A stretch of 64,000 bases of DNA, taken from Lysobacter_I brunescens (GTDB taxonomy: Bacteria > Pseudomonadota > Gammaproteobacteria > Xanthomonadales > Xanthomonadaceae). Made by a program: the position numbers and the translations under genes. This document shows positions 27,506 through 34,832 of this stretch, one piece after another (position 1 is the first letter of the stretch; every line of letters starts with the position of its first letter). The stretch covers positions 806,001-870,000 of the forward strand of contig NZ_JBHTIF010000001.1 in the NCBI RefSeq assembly GCF_042677005.1, read 5' to 3'. The notes under the pieces are model-generated. The model was given only the letters and a program-made list of their open reading frames with translations, had not been told where the DNA came from and made no database searches.

Positions 27506-29311
27506 TCAGAGATCCGCGCCGAGGTTGATGTGCAGGGTGAAGGACGAATCGGGATCGTCCAGGCCGCGACCGATGTCCACGCGCAGCGGGCCCACAGGCG
27601 ATTTCCAGCGCAGGCCGATGCCGACGCCGGTGCGCCAGCGGTCGACGCGGTCGTCGAAGGCGCTGCCGCTATCGACGAACGCAGCGAAGCCCCAGGTGTC
27701 GTTGAGGTACTGCTCGTATTCGACGCTCGCGGTGGCCATGTGCTTCGCGCCCAGCGCGTAGGCCTTGCGCCCGGGACGCGCGGCGATGCGCGGACCGATC
27801 TCGCGCCATTCGTAGCCGCGCACGCTGCGGTCGCCGCCGGCGTAGAAGCGCAGGGTCGGCGGGATCACGGTCAGTTCGTCGGTAAGGGTGGTGCCCAGCT
27901 CGCCGCGCGCGATCAGGCGGCTGCGCGCGCCGAGCCCGCGGAACCAGCTGCCGCGCGCCTGCAGCTGCGCGAAGTTCGCGTCCGAGCCCAGGGCCTGCAG
28001 GCCGCCGCGCAGCGTGCCGCTGACACCGAAGCCCCTGCGCGGCTGGAAACGGTCGTCGACATCGATGTACTCGGCAGACACCGACGGATAGAAGAACGTC
28101 ACCTGCCGGTACAGCGTGACCGGGCGCAGGCGATCGTCGATGGCGTAGGCCCAGCGTTCGCGCAGACCGTGCACCGAGGCCGACAGCGACAGGTCGCGGC
28201 TGTACTGCGCGGTGCGACCGAACACCGCCTCGTAGCGACGCGTGTCGATGTAGTCGGTCTGTTCGTCGTAGGCCTGCAGGCTGGTGGTGTACCAGCCGTC
28301 GCGCCAGGCGTAAGCGGGAATGCGGTGCTGCACCGTGAAGGTCTTGCGCTTCTCCGCGTAGTCCAGCTGCGCCAGCGCCTTGTGGCCGCGCGAATTCAGG
28401 TAGCGACGCTCCAGGCCCAGCGACACGCCGAAACCGCTGTCGGTGCCGAAGCTGCCGCCGACGCTGTACACGCTGCGCTTGGCCGGGGTCAGCGTGACCT
28501 TCACCGGCACGCGGCCATCGACCGCGTTCTCCGGCTCGGGCGAAATGTCGATGCGGCTGAAGTAGTCGAGCGCGGCCAGCGACTTGCGCAGGCGGTCGAG
28601 ACGGCCCTGGTGGTAGTACTCGCCCTCGTCCCAGTAGATCGATTCGCGCAGCAGCGATTCGCGGATGATGGGTTTCTCGCCCTGGTCGAAGGTGATCGTG
28701 CCCATGTCGTAGCGATCGCCGCTGTCCCAGCGCAGGTCGATGTCGGCGGCCTTCTCGGCGCGGGTCACTTCGACGCGACGGGCCATGAAGTCGGCGTCGA
28801 AATAGCCGCGCTCGGCCAGGCGCCGGGTGATGAAGGCCTTGCTGCGCTCGTACTGCGCGTGGTCGAACACGTCGCCGGTCTTCGGCGAGAAGGCATCGAG
28901 TTCCTGTTTCAGGTAGCGGTCGTCGCCGCCGTCGCCATCGATCGCCACCGCCGCGCTGCGCACGCGCACCGGCTCGCCCTTGTCGACGACGATGCGCACG
29001 TCGACGGTCGCGTCATCGCCCAGGCCTTCCAGCGAGGCCGGCACGGTGGCGATGCGGATGGTCGGCGAATAGTGGCCGAAAGGCTCCAGCGCCTCGCGGG
29101 CCTCGTCCTCGGCGACCTGCAGCAGGTAGTCGAGACGCGCATCCGACACCCGCTTGCCGCGCGCGTCCTCCAGGGACAGCGCGGTGACGACATTGGTGGT
29201 CATCGCCTCGTCGAGGCCCTCCACGCGGACGTCGCCGATCTTCGCCGCGTGTGCGGCGCCGCAGAGCATCATCAGGACTGCGGCGATGGCGGATCGGGGG
29301 GGCAGGTGCAT
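27506..29311 (-). CDS. tamA: Translocation and assembly module outer-membrane protein TamA
   Basis: A 601-residue Omp85-family protein. After a signal peptide (cleavage near AHAA) come three POTRA domains (about residues 25-265) and a 16-strand barrel. The barrel carries the conserved loop motif GGDRSVRGYEWREIGP and the closing strands SPVGPLRVDIGRGLD. The final residue is Leu rather than the more usual Phe. It is the upstream gene of the tamA-tamB pair. The TAM complex assembles some autotransporters and other barrels. Confidence 0.95.
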   Translation of the reverse strand: MHLPPRSAIAAVLMMLCGAAHAAKIGDVRVEGLDEAMTTNVVTALSLEDARGKRVSDARLDYLLQVAEDEAREALEPFGHYSPTIRIATVPASLEGLGDDATVDVRIVVDKGEPVRVRSAAVAIDGDGGDDRYLKQELDAFSPKTGDVFDHAQYERSKAFITRRLAERGYFDADFMARRVEVTRAEKAADIDLRWDSGDRYDMGTITFDQGEKPIIRESLLRESIYWDEGEYYHQGRLDRLRKSLAALDYFSRIDISPEPENAVDGRVPVKVTLTPAKRSVYSVGGSFGTDSGFGVSLGLERRYLNSRGHKALAQLDYAEKRKTFTVQHRIPAYAWRDGWYTTSLQAYDEQTDYIDTRRYEAVFGRTAQYSRDLSLSASVHGLRERWAYAIDDRLRPVTLYRQVTFFYPSVSAEYIDVDDRFQPRRGFGVSGTLRGGLQALGSDANFAQLQARGSWFRGLGARSRLIARGELGTTLTDELTVIPPTLRFYAGGDRSVRGYEWREIGPRIAARPGRKAYALGAKHMATASVEYEQYLNDTWGFAAFVDSGSAFDDRVDRWRTGVGIGLRWKSPVGPLRVDIGRGLDDPDSSFTLHINLGADL

Positions 29312-29430
29312 GGGGCACAGGATACCCGCGGCCCGCGCGGATGCCGACAGCGGGTCGGCGCTCGTTCATCGTGGCTTCGTCGTCGGTGGCTGGCGAAATG
29401 GACGATGCACGCGGGGCACCGGATCGAATC

Positions 29431-29460
29431 CGCGTCCCGGGCCTGGCCGGCCCGGGCGCG
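29431..29460 (-). terminator. Stem-loop after the small secreted protein gene
   Basis: CCCGGGCC (29436-29443) pairs with GGCCCGGG (29449-29456), with outer CGCG arms and a single bulge. It lies 28 bases downstream of the 29488 stop on the minus strand. There is no clear T run. Confidence 0.45.
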
Positions 29461-29487
29461 GATCGGGACAGCCACGGATCAGCGCGC

Positions 29488-29844
29488 TCAGGGCAGCACG
29501 ATGTCCTGCTGCGTGCACATGGCGACCGCAGGCTCACTGATTGCGAGCAGGTTGAAGTTGGCGTCGTAGACGCGCAGGCGCGCGACGATCGTGCCTTCGT
29601 AGCGCCAGCAGTAGAAGCGGCAGTAGTTCTGGTTGGTGCAGTCCTGCGGGAAGATCGCGTCGGTGCCGTTGGTGTCGAACTGCCAGATCAGGGTGACCGG
29701 ACCGGAATCGCTGCCGCCTTCGCCGTAGCACATGTTGCTCTGCAGCGAGCAGTCGGCGTAGGCCCAGGACGCGGCGGAGGCGGTCACGGGCGCGGCCAGC
29801 GCGAACAGGCCGGCGAGACCCAGGGCGGTGAGAAGACGCTTCAT
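29488..29844 (-). CDS. Small Cys-rich secreted protein of unknown function
   Basis: A 118-residue protein with a clear signal peptide (cleavage near ASA-ASW) and a mature domain of about 93 residues. Mature cysteines occur in ADCSLQSNMCYGEGG, QDCTNQNYCRFYCW and VAMCTQQD, giving six cysteines that could form three disulphides. I do not recognise a family. AAGGAGT lies six bases before the ATG, a strong start. It stands between tamA and the glyS end, codirectional with both but with stem-loops on either side, so it is probably its own transcript. Confidence 0.75.
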   Translation of the reverse strand: MKRLLTALGLAGLFALAAPVTASAASWAYADCSLQSNMCYGEGGSDSGPVTLIWQFDTNGTDAIFPQDCTNQNYCRFYCWRYEGTIVARLRVYDANFNLLAISEPAVAMCTQQDIVLP

Positions 29845-29993
29845 CGATGCACTCCTTGTCGAGACGGGATGAGCCCGCGGCCATGTCCATGGCGAAGAAC
29901 AGCCCGGGCATCGCCCGCGGTGCGCGTCGCATCGGCGATGCGACCGGTCGATGCTAGCAAGCGGGTGCGTGAACGGAGACGACCGCAGTCACA

Positions 29994-30021
29994 ACGAAGC
30001 CGCCCGGGGAGGCGGCTTCGT
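29994..30021 (-). terminator. Stem-loop downstream of glyS
   Basis: An 11-bp perfect inverted repeat, ACGAAGCCGCC with GGCGGCTTCGT, encloses a 6-nt loop. It is about 155 bases downstream of the glyS stop on the minus strand, beyond the palindromic repeat, and is the best candidate for the glyS transcript end. Confidence 0.55.
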
Positions 30022-30100
30022 GTCGTGCAGTGTGCGGAGTTTGTTCGCTGGAATCAGCGCGGCGAGTGCGACGAGATGGAAGCGTCGCTGGCAAACGCCT

Positions 30101-30170
30101 CGCCCCCTCCCCAACCCTCCCCCGCATGCGGGGGAGGGAGATTCGCGCGCAGCGCGAATGGGTGGGGGCG
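30101..30170. repeat. 70-nt nested palindromic intergenic element
   Basis: Outer arms CGCCCCCTCCC (30101-30111) and GGGTGGGGGCG (30160-30170) pair with one mismatch. Inside are a perfect 24-bp palindrome (30115-30138, centred on GCATGC) and an 8-bp hairpin ATTCGCGC-GCA-GCGCGAAT (30141-30159). The three-stem architecture is typical of small dispersed palindromic repeats and differs from the element at 30607 and 36642. Confidence 0.6.
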
Positions 30171-30176
30171 CTTCGA

Positions 30177-32504
30177 TCAGACCGAGAGGTGCTCGATCGC
30201 GGCGACGCTGCCGAGGCGGTCGGCGAGGCGCTGCAGCAGGGCGAGGCGGTTGGCGCGCACGGCCTGGTCTTCGGCGTTCACCATCACCTTGTCGAAGAAG
30301 GTGTCGACCTCGGGGCGCAGGCGTGCGAGCCGCGCGAGCACGGCCACGTAGTCGCGGCTCGCGAGCAACGGATCGGTGTCGGCGATGGCCTGCTCGACCA
30401 CCGCGTGCAATGCGCGCTCGGCGTCGTCCTGGAACTTCGACGCGTCGACCGCATCGGGAATCGCGATATCGGCCTTCTTCAGGATGTTGCGGATGCGCTT
30501 GTTCGCCGCCGCCAGCGCCTCGGCCTCCGGCAGCTTCACGAATTCGCCGATGGCCTTGAGGCGGCGGTCGAAGTCGAGCAGAGAGCCGGTGTTCGCCGCT
30601 TCGTTCGTCGCGACTTGCGTCGCTCCCACAGCAGCCGTGGCGTCCTCGCTCCTTGTGGGAGCGACGCGAGTCGCGACCGCTTCGAACTGCTGTGGTGTCA
30701 CACCCTGGTCGGCGTAGTAGGCGCGGAGGCGATCGAGGATGAATCCAAAAATTTCAGATGCCAATTCTGGGTTTTCTTTGACCCCAAGATTCTTGTTAAT
30801 TCGAGCAATACGCAAATTCTGAATTTCGCTCGCAAGACTCTCAATAACATCATGTCTATTGCTAACTTGAAAACTGTCGGTTTTTGCCTTTTCGAGCTGC
30901 TTGCTTAAATTCTCATGCCGTGGGACGTAGACAATATCGTTCTCTGCTTCAATCAATGCGCGCAGCAACTCAAAAAAAACATCTATGTCACTTGCGGCAA
31001 TCACCGTCCTCGCCAACCCCAGCGCATTCCTGCGCAGCGAGAACGGATCCTTGTTGCCTGTCGGCTTCAGACCGGCTGCGAAACCACCGGCCAGCGTGTC
31101 AAGACGCTCCGCAATCGCCAGCACCTGACCCAGCTTGCTCGGCGCGATCGCGTCACCCGCGAAACGCGGCATGTAGACCTCGTCGAGCGCATCGGCGAGC
31201 TGCTTTCGTTCGTCGGCGGAGAGATCGTTCAGCGAGGCATCGTGCATCGCGTAGTAGCGGCCGGCGATGCCCTGCAGTTCCGGAAATTCGTTGACCATGC
31301 GCGACTGCAGGTCGGCCTTGGCGAGCAGCGCGGCGCGCTTGGCGAGCTTCGGATCGACGCCGACTTCGCCGGCGATGCTTTCGGCCAGCGCGGCGACGCG
31401 CGCGACCTTGTCGGCGACGGTGCCGAGCTTGGCTTGGTAGGTGACCGTCTTCAGGCCCTCGTTCATCGACGCGAGGCCCTGCTTCAGGTCTTCGTCGAAG
31501 AAGAACTTGGCGTCGGCGAAGCGCGGGCGGATCACGCGCTCGTAGCCCTTGCGGACTTCGCTTTCGTCGCGCGATTCGATGTTGGCGATGCCGATGAAGT
31601 GCTCGGTGAGCTTGCCGTCGGCATCCAGCACCGGGAAGAACTTCTGGTTCGCTTCCATCGTCGCGATCAGCGCTTCCTGCGGCACGGCGAGGAATTCGCG
31701 CTCGAACGCGCAGAGCACGGCCTTCGGCCATTCGACCAGGCACTGCACCTGTTCGAGGTTGTCCTCGGTCTTGCGCGCGGTGCCGCCGGCACGGGCGGCA
31801 GCGGCATCGACCTCGGCGACGACGCGGTGGCGGCGTTCCTCGGGGTCGACCAGCACCTTCGCGGCGCGCAGGGCGTCGATGTAGTCGCCCGGCGTGCTGA
31901 TCCACACCGGACCTTCGTGGTGGAAGCGATGGCCGCGGCTCATGCGGTCGGCCTTCGCGCCGAAGACTTCGGCATCGACCACGCTGTCGCCGAGCAGCAG
32001 CACCAGCCAGTGCACCGGACGGGCGAAGCCGCTGTCGCGCTCGCCCCAGCGCATCGGCTTGGGAATCGGCATGCCGGCCAGGGCCTCGGCCACGACCTCC
32101 GGCAGCAGGTCGGCGGTCTTCGCGCCCGGCTTCACGGTGCGCAGGACGAATCGCTCGCCCTTGTTGTCGGTGGTCTTCTCCAGCACGGTCCAGTCGATGC
32201 CGGACTTCGCGGCGAAGCCTTCCAGCGCCTTGGTCGGCCTGCCTTCGGCGTCGAGCGCGATGTTCAGGTAGGGACCGAGCACTTCGCTGCGCTGCTCGGG
32301 CTGCTCCACGGCCACGCCGGGCAGGCACACGGCGAGGCGGCGCGGGGTGTAGAGCGGCCTGGCGCCGTCGCGCTGGCAGGCGATGCCGCGCTTGTCGAGC
32401 GCGGCGATCACGCCGTCGAAAAAGGCCTGGGCCAGGCCCGGCAGGGCCTTGACCGGGAGTTCCTCGGTACCGAGTTCGATCAGAAGGGGGCTGAAGCCGC
32501 TCAC
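30177..32504 (-). CDS. glyS: Glycyl-tRNA synthetase beta subunit, with two in-frame insertions
   Basis: The tRNA-binding beta subunit of the alpha2beta2 glycyl-tRNA synthetase. The N-terminus (LLIELGTEELPVKALPGLAQ), the central HD-type domain and the C-terminal anticodon-binding domain (LAAANKRIRNIL, FFDKVMVNAED) are all recognisable, so the enzyme is probably functional. It is 775 residues, against 689 in E. coli. Two extra blocks explain this. One is about 50-55 additional residues in a low-GC patch (30741-30995) between RRNALGLARTVIA and FILDRLRAYYADQG. The other is about 25 residues encoded by a dispersed palindrome (30607-30677). The frame stays open through both. Start is GTG with AAGGA eight bases upstream. 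Its partner glyQ is not adjacent, being separated by two small genes. Confidence 0.93.
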   Translation of the reverse strand: MSGFSPLLIELGTEELPVKALPGLAQAFFDGVIAALDKRGIACQRDGARPLYTPRRLAVCLPGVAVEQPEQRSEVLGPYLNIALDAEGRPTKALEGFAAKSGIDWTVLEKTTDNKGERFVLRTVKPGAKTADLLPEVVAEALAGMPIPKPMRWGERDSGFARPVHWLVLLLGDSVVDAEVFGAKADRMSRGHRFHHEGPVWISTPGDYIDALRAAKVLVDPEERRHRVVAEVDAAAARAGGTARKTEDNLEQVQCLVEWPKAVLCAFEREFLAVPQEALIATMEANQKFFPVLDADGKLTEHFIGIANIESRDESEVRKGYERVIRPRFADAKFFFDEDLKQGLASMNEGLKTVTYQAKLGTVADKVARVAALAESIAGEVGVDPKLAKRAALLAKADLQSRMVNEFPELQGIAGRYYAMHDASLNDLSADERKQLADALDEVYMPRFAGDAIAPSKLGQVLAIAERLDTLAGGFAAGLKPTGNKDPFSLRRNALGLARTVIAASDIDVFFELLRALIEAENDIVYVPRHENLSKQLEKAKTDSFQVSNRHDVIESLASEIQNLRIARINKNLGVKENPELASEIFGFILDRLRAYYADQGVTPQQFEAVATRVAPTRSEDATAAVGATQVATNEAANTGSLLDFDRRLKAIGEFVKLPEAEALAAANKRIRNILKKADIAIPDAVDASKFQDDAERALHAVVEQAIADTDPLLASRDYVAVLARLARLRPEVDTFFDKVMVNAEDQAVRANRLALLQRLADRLGSVAAIEHLSV
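30607..30677. repeat. Dispersed REP-like palindrome inside the glyS coding sequence
   Basis: The arm at 30607-30629 and the arm GTGGGAGCGACGCGAGTCGC plus GAC (30655-30677) are 23-nt inverted repeats with one mismatch, enclosing a 25-nt loop. The same arm sequence occurs as a perfect 25-bp inverted repeat at 36642-36711. Within glyS it is read in frame as roughly VATRVAPTRS...VGATQVATNE. The GTGGGAGCG start recalls the REP elements of Pseudomonas and relatives that are mobilised by RAYT transposases. Confidence 0.85.
30741..30995 (-). other. Low-GC segment within glyS
   Basis: A stretch of about 255 bases of clearly different composition. A hand count over 30781-30960 gives 74 G or C in 180 (41%), against roughly 70% around it. 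It keeps the glyS frame and encodes a charged, Asn/Lys/Ile-rich sequence including NDIVYVPRHENLSKQLEKAK and IARINKNLGVKENPEL. These residues have no counterpart that I recall in the family. The edges are abrupt on both sides. Confidence 0.8.
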
Positions 32505-32607
32505 GCTGGAAATCCTTGGGGTCGGGGGTGCCCGGACACGGCAAGGGCAGCGGCCGGGCGGCGCGCTGCCCCTGTGTGACGCGGGTTGGTTACTTTAACC
32601 GACGGGT

Positions 32608-32628
32608 CCGCCGGGACGAACCCGGCGG
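32608..32628 (-). terminator. Stem-loop between the DUF3011 gene and glyS
   Basis: CCGCCGGG (32608-32615) pairs with CCCGGCGG (32621-32628) around a 5-nt loop, 14 bases after the DUF3011 stop on the minus strand. A second weaker stem, GGCAGCG/CGCTGCC, lies nearer glyS. Without a T run it may only attenuate read-through into glyS. Confidence 0.45.
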
Positions 32629-32641
32629 GGAGGGTCGCCGG

Positions 32642-33310
32642 TCAATAGACGACGAACACCGCCCGGCAGCCCTGGTCGGTCCAGACCTGGTTGCGGTCGA
32701 TGCCCCAGGTACGGCCGTAGGTGCAGGGCGTGTTGCTGAGCTGGCGGCGGACCTCGACGTGCTCGCTGCGCCCGACGCGCTGGCCGCACCAGGTCATCCG
32801 GTTGTCCTTGGACGAACAGGTGAATTCGCGGCCCCAGTTCGAGCCGCCGCCGTAGGAGCCGTCGCCGTACCCGTAGTCGTAATCGTTGTCGTAGCGGTGG
32901 TTGTAGCGGTCGTCGTCGTAGCGATGGTCGTCGTAGCGGTCGCGGCGGTCGTCGCGCTTGTCCTCGTTGTGCTTGGCGATGGCGATCGCAGCGATGGTGC
33001 CGAGCACGAGGGCGCCGGCGACCTTGGCGCCGTTGTCGCTGCCGGAATTGCGCGAACCGACGCGGAATTCGGCGCGGCAGCCGCGCGTGACCCAGACGCG
33101 GTTGCGGTCGTAACCCCAGGTGTCGCCCTGCCAGCAGCCCTGGCGGCTGAGCTGGCGCGAGAGGTAGACGCCGCCGGAGGTGTTCACCGGGCAGGACTGG
33201 TACTGCTCGTTCTGCGATTCGCAGACGATCGTGGTGTCGGCGGCGGCGGCTTGGCCGGCGGAGAGCAGCAGCGCGGCCGCTGCCAGGATGTGGATGCGAT
33301 GGCGGATCAT
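32642..33310 (-). CDS. Exported protein with two DUF3011 domains and a His/Asp/Tyr-rich linker
   Basis: A 222-residue protein with a signal peptide ending near AAAADTT. Two DUF3011 domains flank the middle. Each has paired cysteines and the pattern SRQLSRQGCWQGDTWGYDRN or RRQLSNTPCTYGRTWGIDRN, ending in a GCRAEF- or GCRAVF-like motif. Between them are a hydrophobic stretch (AGALVLGTIAAIAIAKH) and about 35 residues very rich in Asp, His, Arg and Tyr that could bind metal or be disordered. DUF3011 has no assigned function. GGGAGG lies eight bases before the ATG. It starts one base after the EF-hand gene stop, so the two are co-expressed, and it sits between glyQ and glyS. Confidence 0.85.
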   Translation of the reverse strand: MIRHRIHILAAAALLLSAGQAAAADTTIVCESQNEQYQSCPVNTSGGVYLSRQLSRQGCWQGDTWGYDRNRVWVTRGCRAEFRVGSRNSGSDNGAKVAGALVLGTIAAIAIAKHNEDKRDDRRDRYDDHRYDDDRYNHRYDNDYDYGYGDGSYGGGSNWGREFTCSSKDNRMTWCGQRVGRSEHVEVRRQLSNTPCTYGRTWGIDRNQVWTDQGCRAVFVVY

Positions 33311-33311
33311 C

Positions 33312-33710
33312 TCAGTGGCCTCCCTTGCGTGCGTTGCGGCCGGCTTCGACTTCCTGCAGCGACAGGCAGCCGTTGCGGTCGGTATCGAAGCTGTCGAAAC
33401 GGGCGTGGTAGGCGTCCTGCCAGTCGGCGATGCTGATCGGCCGGCTGTTGCTGGTTTCGTCCGGGCCAGGCGGCGCCTCTTCGGCATCCAGCGATGCGTC
33501 GTGGTTGCGGTCCAGCGCGTGGAAACGACGGCTGGCGTAGTTGCGGCCTTCCTCCAGGTCGACGCAGCCGTTGCCGTTGCGGTCGAGCGTGGAGAGGATC
33601 TCGGACAGCGGGATCGAGCCGATCGGCGGCGGATCGTCCGCGCGCGTGGGCGACGACCAGCCCAGCGCGACCACGGCGACGACCATGGCGGAAACAACGA
33701 CTGCTTTCAT
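33312..33710 (-). CDS. Exported EF-hand calcium-binding protein
   Basis: A 132-residue protein with a signal peptide (cleavage near TRADD) and three EF-hand loops: DRNGNGCVDLEE (about residues 43-54), DRNHDASLDAEE (about 68-79) and DTDRNGCLSLQE (about 110-121). All keep acidic residues at loop positions 1 and 12. Its role may be periplasmic calcium binding or sensing. AGGAGG precedes the ATG at 33710 by six bases. It is followed after one base by the DUF3011 gene. Both interrupt the usual glyQ-glyS adjacency. Confidence 0.85.
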   Translation of the reverse strand: MKAVVVSAMVVAVVALGWSSPTRADDPPPIGSIPLSEILSTLDRNGNGCVDLEEGRNYASRRFHALDRNHDASLDAEEAPPGPDETSNSRPISIADWQDAYHARFDSFDTDRNGCLSLQEVEAGRNARKGGH

Positions 33711-33831
33711 CTGCGCCTCCTGACGGAGCCGGCGACCCGGGGGCGGGCCGCGCCTGCAGCCCCGTGGCTACGCTACACCCGGGCGGGGCGGCATCGCCAC
33801 CACCCCGCCATCACGCCGCGTCGACGCGGGC

Positions 33832-34776
33832 TCAGGCCGCGTCGCGGGCGCCGGCCGGCGCCAGGCCGAGCGCGGCACGGCGGGCCTCGTCCTTCACGCC
33901 CGGGAAGCCGAGCTTCTCGCGCTGGGCGTGGTAGGCCTCGGCCACCGATCGGGCGAGGTTGCGCACGCGCAGGATGTAGCGCTGGCGCTCGGTGACGGAA
34001 ATGGCGCGACGCGCGTCGAGCAGGTTGAAGCTGTGGCTGGCCTTGCAGACCTGGTCGTACGCGGGCAGCGGCAGGCCGGCCTCGACCAGCTTCAGCGCCT
34101 CGGCCTCGCAGGCGTCGAAGCGGTGGAACAGCTCCTCGACGTTGGCGTGCTCGAAGTTGTAGGCGCTCTGCTCGCGCTCGTTCTGCAGGAACACGTCGCC
34201 GTAGGTGACCACGCCCTGCGGGCCGACGGTCCACACCAGGTCGTAGACGTTGTCGCAGTTCTGCAGGTACATGCAGAGGCGTTCGAGACCGTAGGTGATC
34301 TCGCCCAGCACCGGCTTGCACTCCAGGCCACCGGCCTGCTGGAAATAGGTGAACTGGGTGACTTCCATGCCGTTGAGCCAGACTTCCCAGCCGAGGCCCC
34401 AGGCGCCGAGCGTCGGCGATTCCCAGTTGTCCTCGACCAGGCGCAGGTCATGGGTCTGCGGGTCGATGCCCAGCGCCTTCAGCGACTCGAAGTACAGCTC
34501 GACGATGTTGTCGGGGTTGGGCTTCATCACCACCTGGTATTGGTAGTAATGCTGCAGGCGGTTGGGGTTCTCGCCGTAGCGACCGTCGGTGGGACGGCGC
34601 GAGGGCTGCACGTAGGCGGCATTCCACGGCTCGGGGCCGAGCGCGCGCAGGAACGTGGCCGGATGGAAGGTGCCGGCGCCGACCTCCAGGTCCAGCGGCT
34701 GGATCAGGACGCAGCCCTGGCCCGCCCAGTATTCGTTGAGGCGCTGTATGAGGTTTTGGAATGTCGGTCCCTGCAT
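33832..34776 (-). CDS. glyQ: Glycyl-tRNA synthetase alpha subunit
   Basis: The catalytic subunit of the alpha2beta2 glycyl-tRNA synthetase, 314 residues. Strongly conserved blocks such as YWAGQGCVLIQPLDLEVGAG, RRPTDGRYGENPNRLQHYYQ and EVTQFTYFQQAGG are intact. The ATG at 34776 gives the standard MQGPTFQNLI start. In most proteobacteria glyQ is followed directly by glyS; here an EF-hand gene and a DUF3011 gene lie between on the same strand, about 1.3 kb in all. A possible -10 hexamer is just upstream. Confidence 0.97.
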   Translation of the reverse strand: MQGPTFQNLIQRLNEYWAGQGCVLIQPLDLEVGAGTFHPATFLRALGPEPWNAAYVQPSRRPTDGRYGENPNRLQHYYQYQVVMKPNPDNIVELYFESLKALGIDPQTHDLRLVEDNWESPTLGAWGLGWEVWLNGMEVTQFTYFQQAGGLECKPVLGEITYGLERLCMYLQNCDNVYDLVWTVGPQGVVTYGDVFLQNEREQSAYNFEHANVEELFHRFDACEAEALKLVEAGLPLPAYDQVCKASHSFNLLDARRAISVTERQRYILRVRNLARSVAEAYHAQREKLGFPGVKDEARRAALGLAPAGARDAA

Positions 34777-34806
34777 GTGGCAGCCGCGTCGGTATGGGGA
34801 CCCGGT

Positions 34807-34814
34807 AGTATAAG
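34807..34814. promoter_or_regulatory. Overlapping divergent -10 elements for glyQ and the amidotransferase gene
   Basis: The sequence AGTATAAG reads TATACT on the minus strand (toward glyQ) and TATAAG on the plus strand (toward the amidotransferase gene), each 5 of 6 to TATAAT. No good -35 match is at the right distance for either, so the assignment rests on the AT-rich -10 in a 56-base divergent gap. Confidence 0.4.
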
Positions 34815-34832
34815 CGGCACCTCATCCGCCCA

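Larger units (their letters stand above)
29845..30176. other. Intergenic region rich in palindromes, no gene seen
   Basis: This 332-base stretch between glyS and the small secreted gene has no convincing coding gene. It contains the likely glyS terminator stem-loop (29994-30021) and a 70-nt nested palindromic element (30101-30170). The rest is GC-rich and unremarkable. Confidence 0.55.

Noticed and set aside
30884..31294. Plus-strand open frame across the low-GC patch in glyS
   Set aside because: It leaves the low-GC patch and continues into an Arg/Pro/Ser-rich antisense shadow; no ribosome-binding site or domain supports it as an inserted gene.
30177..32504. glyS as a pseudogene because of its insertions
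   Set aside because: The frame is intact from a GTG with a good ribosome-binding site to the normal C-terminus, and both conserved flanks of each insertion are present.
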